A stretch of DNA of 7,095 nt from Nitrospiraceae bacterium. Its GTDB lineage: Bacteria > Nitrospirota > Thermodesulfovibrionia > UBA6902. The position numbers and the translations under genes were made by a program. Location of the stretch: contig CP070644.1 in assembly GCA_020354155.1 (NCBI GenBank), positions 220,891 through 227,985 on the forward strand, given 5' to 3'. Position 1 is the first letter of the stretch, and each line of letters opens with the position of its first letter. Shown here piece after piece: positions 4,960 through 7,095 of this stretch. The notes below the pieces were generated by a model, which worked only from the letters and a program-made list of their open reading frames with translations, made no database searches and was not told the DNA's origin.

Positions 4960-5315
4960 TGGCAAAAACAATCACCCTATTCCTGAACACTTCACCATAC
5001 AGTCATGAAAATACTTATACTGCTCTGAAAATTGCAGAGGCTGCCCTTGATAAAGGGATTGAAACCCATGTCGTCGCCTCTGCAGACGGAGTTTACAATT
5101 TTCTCAATGGCCAAAAAGGAAGCGGACTGCCCCATGCATCAAAAGGATTTCAATCCCTTATGGACAAAGGACTGAAAGTCGACCTCTGAGGGGGCTGCGT
5201 GAACTTCCGCTGTAGTGCGGGAGACAGTTATATTGAAGGTGCTGAAAAAGGGGCTTTGAAGGGGCTTTTTGAGCTCATGAAGAAATCTGACATTTTTATT
5301 AACCTGGGAACTTAA
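4959..5315 (+). CDS. dsrE: DsrE-family sulfur carrier, apparent selenoprotein (TGA at codon 77 = Sec)
   Basis: Translated with TGA 5187-5189 as selenocysteine, the product is 118 residues, a normal length for DsrE/TusD. The N-terminal part has the family strand ITLFLNTSPY (5-14), a helix NTYTALKIAEAALDKG (18-33), and DGVYNFLNG (43-51), matching the DsrE pattern before the active site. The TGA follows LKVDL and precedes GGCVNFRC; this is where DsrE and E. coli TusD carry the sulfur-accepting cysteine near residue 78. The frame then stays open for 41 codons, with a helix (KGALKGLFELMKKS) and the final strand DIFINL expected of the fold, ending at TAA. If TGA were a stop, the 76-residue product would lack the catalytic residue. 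Cys80 and Cys85 remain, allowing a Sec-x-x-Cys pair. A bacterial SECIS-like hairpin follows the TGA. The start overlaps the ArsR stop, with only a weak ribosome site (AGAAG). The alternative is a nonsense pseudogene or a sequencing error. Confidence 0.8.
5187..5223 (+). promoter_or_regulatory. Sec UGA codon and putative bacterial SECIS hairpin
   Basis: The UGA is at 5187-5189. CUUCCGC (5204-5210) pairs with GCGGGAG (5217-5223) over seven base pairs, one of them a G-U, enclosing the loop UGUAGU (5211-5216). The loop begins 22 nt after the last base of the UGA and has a G at its second position, matching the general bacterial SECIS pattern of a short stem with a small G-containing apical loop shortly after the UGA. 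A lower stem of CUG (5195-5197) with CAG (5225-5227) is possible across an asymmetric internal loop. In this system SelB binds the apical loop and delivers Sec-tRNA. The pairing was done by hand. Confidence 0.65.
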
Positions 5316-5355
5316 GTTTGAATTTCAGGTGCAGCGTTATTGTAATGTGACATAA

Positions 5356-5706
5356 ATGGACAGTCTGTTAGTCATTCTTCGCAATCCGCCCTATGGTACC
5401 GTGAACGCTGCTGAAGCAGTGCGGCATGCCGGAGGAGCGTCGGGCTTTGATTACAAATCAATTTTGTATCTTATTGACGCAGGTGTTTTCACTGCCAAAA
5501 AGGGCCAGGATGCAGCGGACACAGGTTTTTCAGGACTTGGAGAATCTCTCGAACTGCTGTCAGATGAAATGGAAGTATATGTCTGTCAAAAGTCTTTAAA
5601 GGAACATGGGCTGTGTGAAGATGACCTCGTCGAGGGAGTTACGGCCGATGACGGCACCATGCTGGACCATGCCTTAAAGAGTGCACAGACGGTGATGATT
5701 TATTAA
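5356..5706 (+). CDS. dsrF: DsrF/TusC-like sulfur relay subunit
   Basis: This is a 116-residue protein of the DsrE/F superfamily. The opening LLVILRNPPYGTVNAAEAVR (4-23) is the characteristic DsrF/TusC start (a strand, a PPYG turn, then a helix). ILYLIDAGVFTAKKGQ (36-51) is the second strand with the DGV-type turn, and VYVCQKSLKEHGL (74-86) carries Cys77 at the family's conserved cysteine position. In characterised systems DsrE, DsrF and DsrH form a cytoplasmic hexamer that passes sulfane sulfur onward, with DsrE carrying the main active cysteine. An in-frame TAA sits directly before the ATG at 5356, which fixes the start as this or a later codon; the motif at residue 4 favours this one. No ribosome binding site is visible, and 40 bases separate it from the dsrE stop. 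Translation may therefore depend on dsrE. Confidence 0.85.
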   Translation: MDSLLVILRNPPYGTVNAAEAVRHAGGASGFDYKSILYLIDAGVFTAKKGQDAADTGFSGLGESLELLSDEMEVYVCQKSLKEHGLCEDDLVEGVTADDGTMLDHALKSAQTVMIY

Positions 5707-5722
5707 TGATACATAGGAATGC

Positions 5723-5992
5723 ATGAAAACATTATTCCTTATTTCAAGCGCTCCTGATACAACAGAATTCAGAACTGCATACAGAACAGCCCGGGAAATG
5801 CATGCCGACGTCTGCCTGCTGCAAAGTGCGGTCTATGCTTCACGAGGGCTTGACGATAAGGGCCTTTTTGTCATGAGTGATGATATGCATCTCAGAGGCA
5901 TTGGGGATGATGAAACAAATGCCACTGTAGTCGACTACAACAGGCTCGTGGATATGCTAACTGAAGCTGATAAAGTAATCGGAATATTTTAA
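5723..5992 (+). CDS. dsrH: DsrH/TusB-like sulfur relay subunit
   Basis: This 89-residue protein has the short single-domain DsrH/TusB architecture. An opening strand TLFLISSAP (3-11) is followed by a helix, then VCLLQSAVYAS (30-40), equivalent to the family's LL-x-DGVYA segment. LFVMSDDMHLRGIG (48-61) matches the L-x-x-D-x-x-x-RG turn, and ATVVDYNRLVDMLTEADKVIGIF (67-89) is the typical C-terminal VDY...DKV ending. Cys31 is the only cysteine. It should be the third subunit of the DsrEFH complex. It lies 16 bases after dsrF, with AGGA (5715-5718) only four bases before the ATG, a short spacing. Another ATG at 5719 is in a frame that stops quickly. It is 12 bases from sqr, so they are cotranscribed. 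Confidence 0.82.
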   Translation: MKTLFLISSAPDTTEFRTAYRTAREMHADVCLLQSAVYASRGLDDKGLFVMSDDMHLRGIGDDETNATVVDYNRLVDMLTEADKVIGIF

Positions 5993-6004
5993 AGGGAGGC
6001 AATA

Positions 6005-7095
6005 ATGAATTCACATCATAAGATAGTTATCATCGGCGGTGGGAATGCCGGGATTTCCGTAGCGGCTCAGCTCCTGATTAAAAACCCATCATTGGATATC
6101 GCAATCTTAGAGCCCTCGGACAAGCATTATTATCAGCCCGGCTGGACCCTTGTTGGAGGAGGCTCTTTCGATATAAAAAACACCGTACGGAATGAATCCG
6201 ACTTCATACCGAAGAACGTCAGCTGGATAAAAGACGGGGCGGAAAGGTTTGAGCCTGAAAATAACCTTGTCATTACTGCCTCGGGACAAAACATCACCTA
6301 TGACTTTATGGTTGTGTGCAGCGGGATACAATTAGACTGGCACTTAATCAGGGGACTGCCCGAGACCCTCGGGAAAAACGGAGTGTGCTCCAACTATTCA
6401 TTTGATATAGCACCCTATACATATGAATGCATTAAAAACTTTAAAGGAGGCAAGGCCCTCTTCACTCAGCCCGCATCTCTTATTAAATGCGGGGCAGCGC
6501 CCCAGAAGATAATGTATCTTGCGGCTGACAATTTCAGGAGCAGAGGCGTGCTGAGAGACTCGGAGGTCTCTTTTTATACAGGCAAACCTGGCCTCCTGCG
6601 TGTACCTGAAATTAACAGGGCCCTCCTTGAAATAGCAAAGAGGTACGGGATCAACCTTGTTTTTCAGTCAACCCTGATAGAAGTACGGGGGGAGTCAAAA
6701 GAGGCAGTCTTTGAAGTCACAAAAGGTGACAAGAAAGAGCAGGTGACTGTTCAGTATGACATGCTGCACGTTGCACCTCCCATGTCAGCTCCAGACTGTA
6801 TCCGCAACAGCCCTCTTGCAGTTGATGGGGATCCCCTTGGCTGGGTTGATATAGATAAAGAAACGCTTTTGCATAACAAGTATAAAAATATATTCAGCCT
6901 CGGTGATGTTGCGAACGCAGGCGATACAAAAACAGGAGGAGCAGTGCGAAAGCAGGCCCCGGTGTTAGTCAACAATCTTCTTTCCGCACTGAAGGGGAAA
7001 TCTGCAGCAGGACTATCACGGTACAATGGGTATACTGTCTGTCCAATAACAACAGGCTATGGAAAGCTTCTCCTGGCCGAGTTTGACCATGACAA
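6005..7095 (+). CDS. sqr: Sulfide:quinone oxidoreductase, type II-like (3' end beyond window)
   Basis: The frame from ATG 6005 runs to the right edge without a stop, giving 363 residues; most of the protein is present. The FAD site is KIVIIGGGNAG (6-16). HYYQPGWTLVGGG (41-53) is a hallmark of the type II SQR group that includes the mitochondrial enzyme. LIKCGAAPQKIMYL (160-173) contains Cys162, and GYTVCPITTGYGKLLLAEFD contains Cys346; these match the two redox cysteines of that group. IFSLGDVANAG (about 296-306) is the second FAD motif, followed by AVRKQAPVLVNNL. The enzyme oxidises sulfide at the disulfide, makes a persulfide product and reduces quinone at the membrane through a C-terminal amphipathic region, which is not seen here. 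Cys105 is an extra cysteine. GGAGG (5995-5999) lies 5 bases before the start. Being last in the visible dsrEFH operon suggests that its sulfur product passes to that complex. Confidence 0.9.
   Translation, partial: MNSHHKIVIIGGGNAGISVAAQLLIKNPSLDIAILEPSDKHYYQPGWTLVGGGSFDIKNTVRNESDFIPKNVSWIKDGAERFEPENNLVITASGQNITYDFMVVCSGIQLDWHLIRGLPETLGKNGVCSNYSFDIAPYTYECIKNFKGGKALFTQPASLIKCGAAPQKIMYLAADNFRSRGVLRDSEVSFYTGKPGLLRVPEINRALLEIAKRYGINLVFQSTLIEVRGESKEAVFEVTKGDKKEQVTVQYDMLHVAPPMSAPDCIRNSPLAVDGDPLGWVDIDKETLLHNKYKNIFSLGDVANAGDTKTGGAVRKQAPVLVNNLLSALKGKSAAGLSRYNGYTVCPITTGYGKLLLAEFDHD

Noticed and set aside
4959..5189. A 76-residue stand-alone protein ending at the TGA, or a dsrE pseudogene
   Set aside because: The frame downstream stays open with DsrE-like sequence, the TGA replaces the active-site Cys exactly, and a SECIS-like stem follows. 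A random nonsense mutation would not be expected to show all three. A pseudogene is not fully excluded.
6107..7026. Minus-strand open frames opposite sqr
   Set aside because: They are antisense to well-supported SQR motifs and show no family features.

Overview
The window reads as a sulfur-handling locus from a bacterium of moderate GC content (roughly mid-40s % by eye). It has a divergent layout around an intergenic control region at about 4287-4617. Type II sulfide:quinone oxidoreductase, a DsrEFH-type sulfur relay, a rhodanese fused to cyclic-nucleotide domains and apparent selenocysteine use together suggest an anaerobic or microaerophilic sulfur-cycling lineage (Nitrospirota or Desulfobacterota would fit). 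Taxonomy is an inference; no rRNA or phylogenetic marker is present.

Leftward (minus strand), from the centre outwards: a 363-aa protein with two cyclic-nucleotide-binding domains and a C-terminal rhodanese domain (4286-3195); a 370-base spacer rich in small dyads and repeats; a 446-aa FAD-dependent oxidoreductase of the geranylgeranyl-reductase-like type (2824-1484), overlapping by one base a 288-aa cNMP-binding/GAF protein (1484-618); and a Crp/Fnr-family regulator cut by the left edge (503-1). Four cNMP-type domains therefore lie in three neighbouring genes.

Rightward (plus strand): an ArsR-family repressor (4618-4959), dsrE (4959-5315), dsrF (5356-5706), dsrH (5723-5992) and sqr (6005 to the right edge, incomplete). 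They are tightly packed and look like one operon. The ArsR gene has a consensus-like promoter whose -10 lies 8 bases before the ATG, so its mRNA is probably leaderless, and an AT-rich dyad covers both the -10 and the start codon.

The most notable result is that dsrE contains an in-frame TGA at codon 77, the position of the active-site cysteine of DsrE/TusD. The frame stays open for 41 more codons of DsrE-like sequence, and a 7-bp stem with a 6-nt UG-containing loop begins 14 nt after the TGA, as expected for a bacterial SECIS. I read this gene as a selenoprotein that conventional gene calling would truncate at 5189. TGA is a real stop elsewhere in the window (end of the rhodanese fusion at 3195), which argues against a general code change.

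Working model (inference): SQR oxidises sulfide to persulfide and passes electrons to quinone. The Sec-containing DsrE with DsrF and DsrH receives and relays the sulfane sulfur. The cysteine-rich ArsR protein senses reactive sulfur and controls the operon. The divergent cNMP-rhodanese protein links sulfane-sulfur chemistry to a nucleotide signal.
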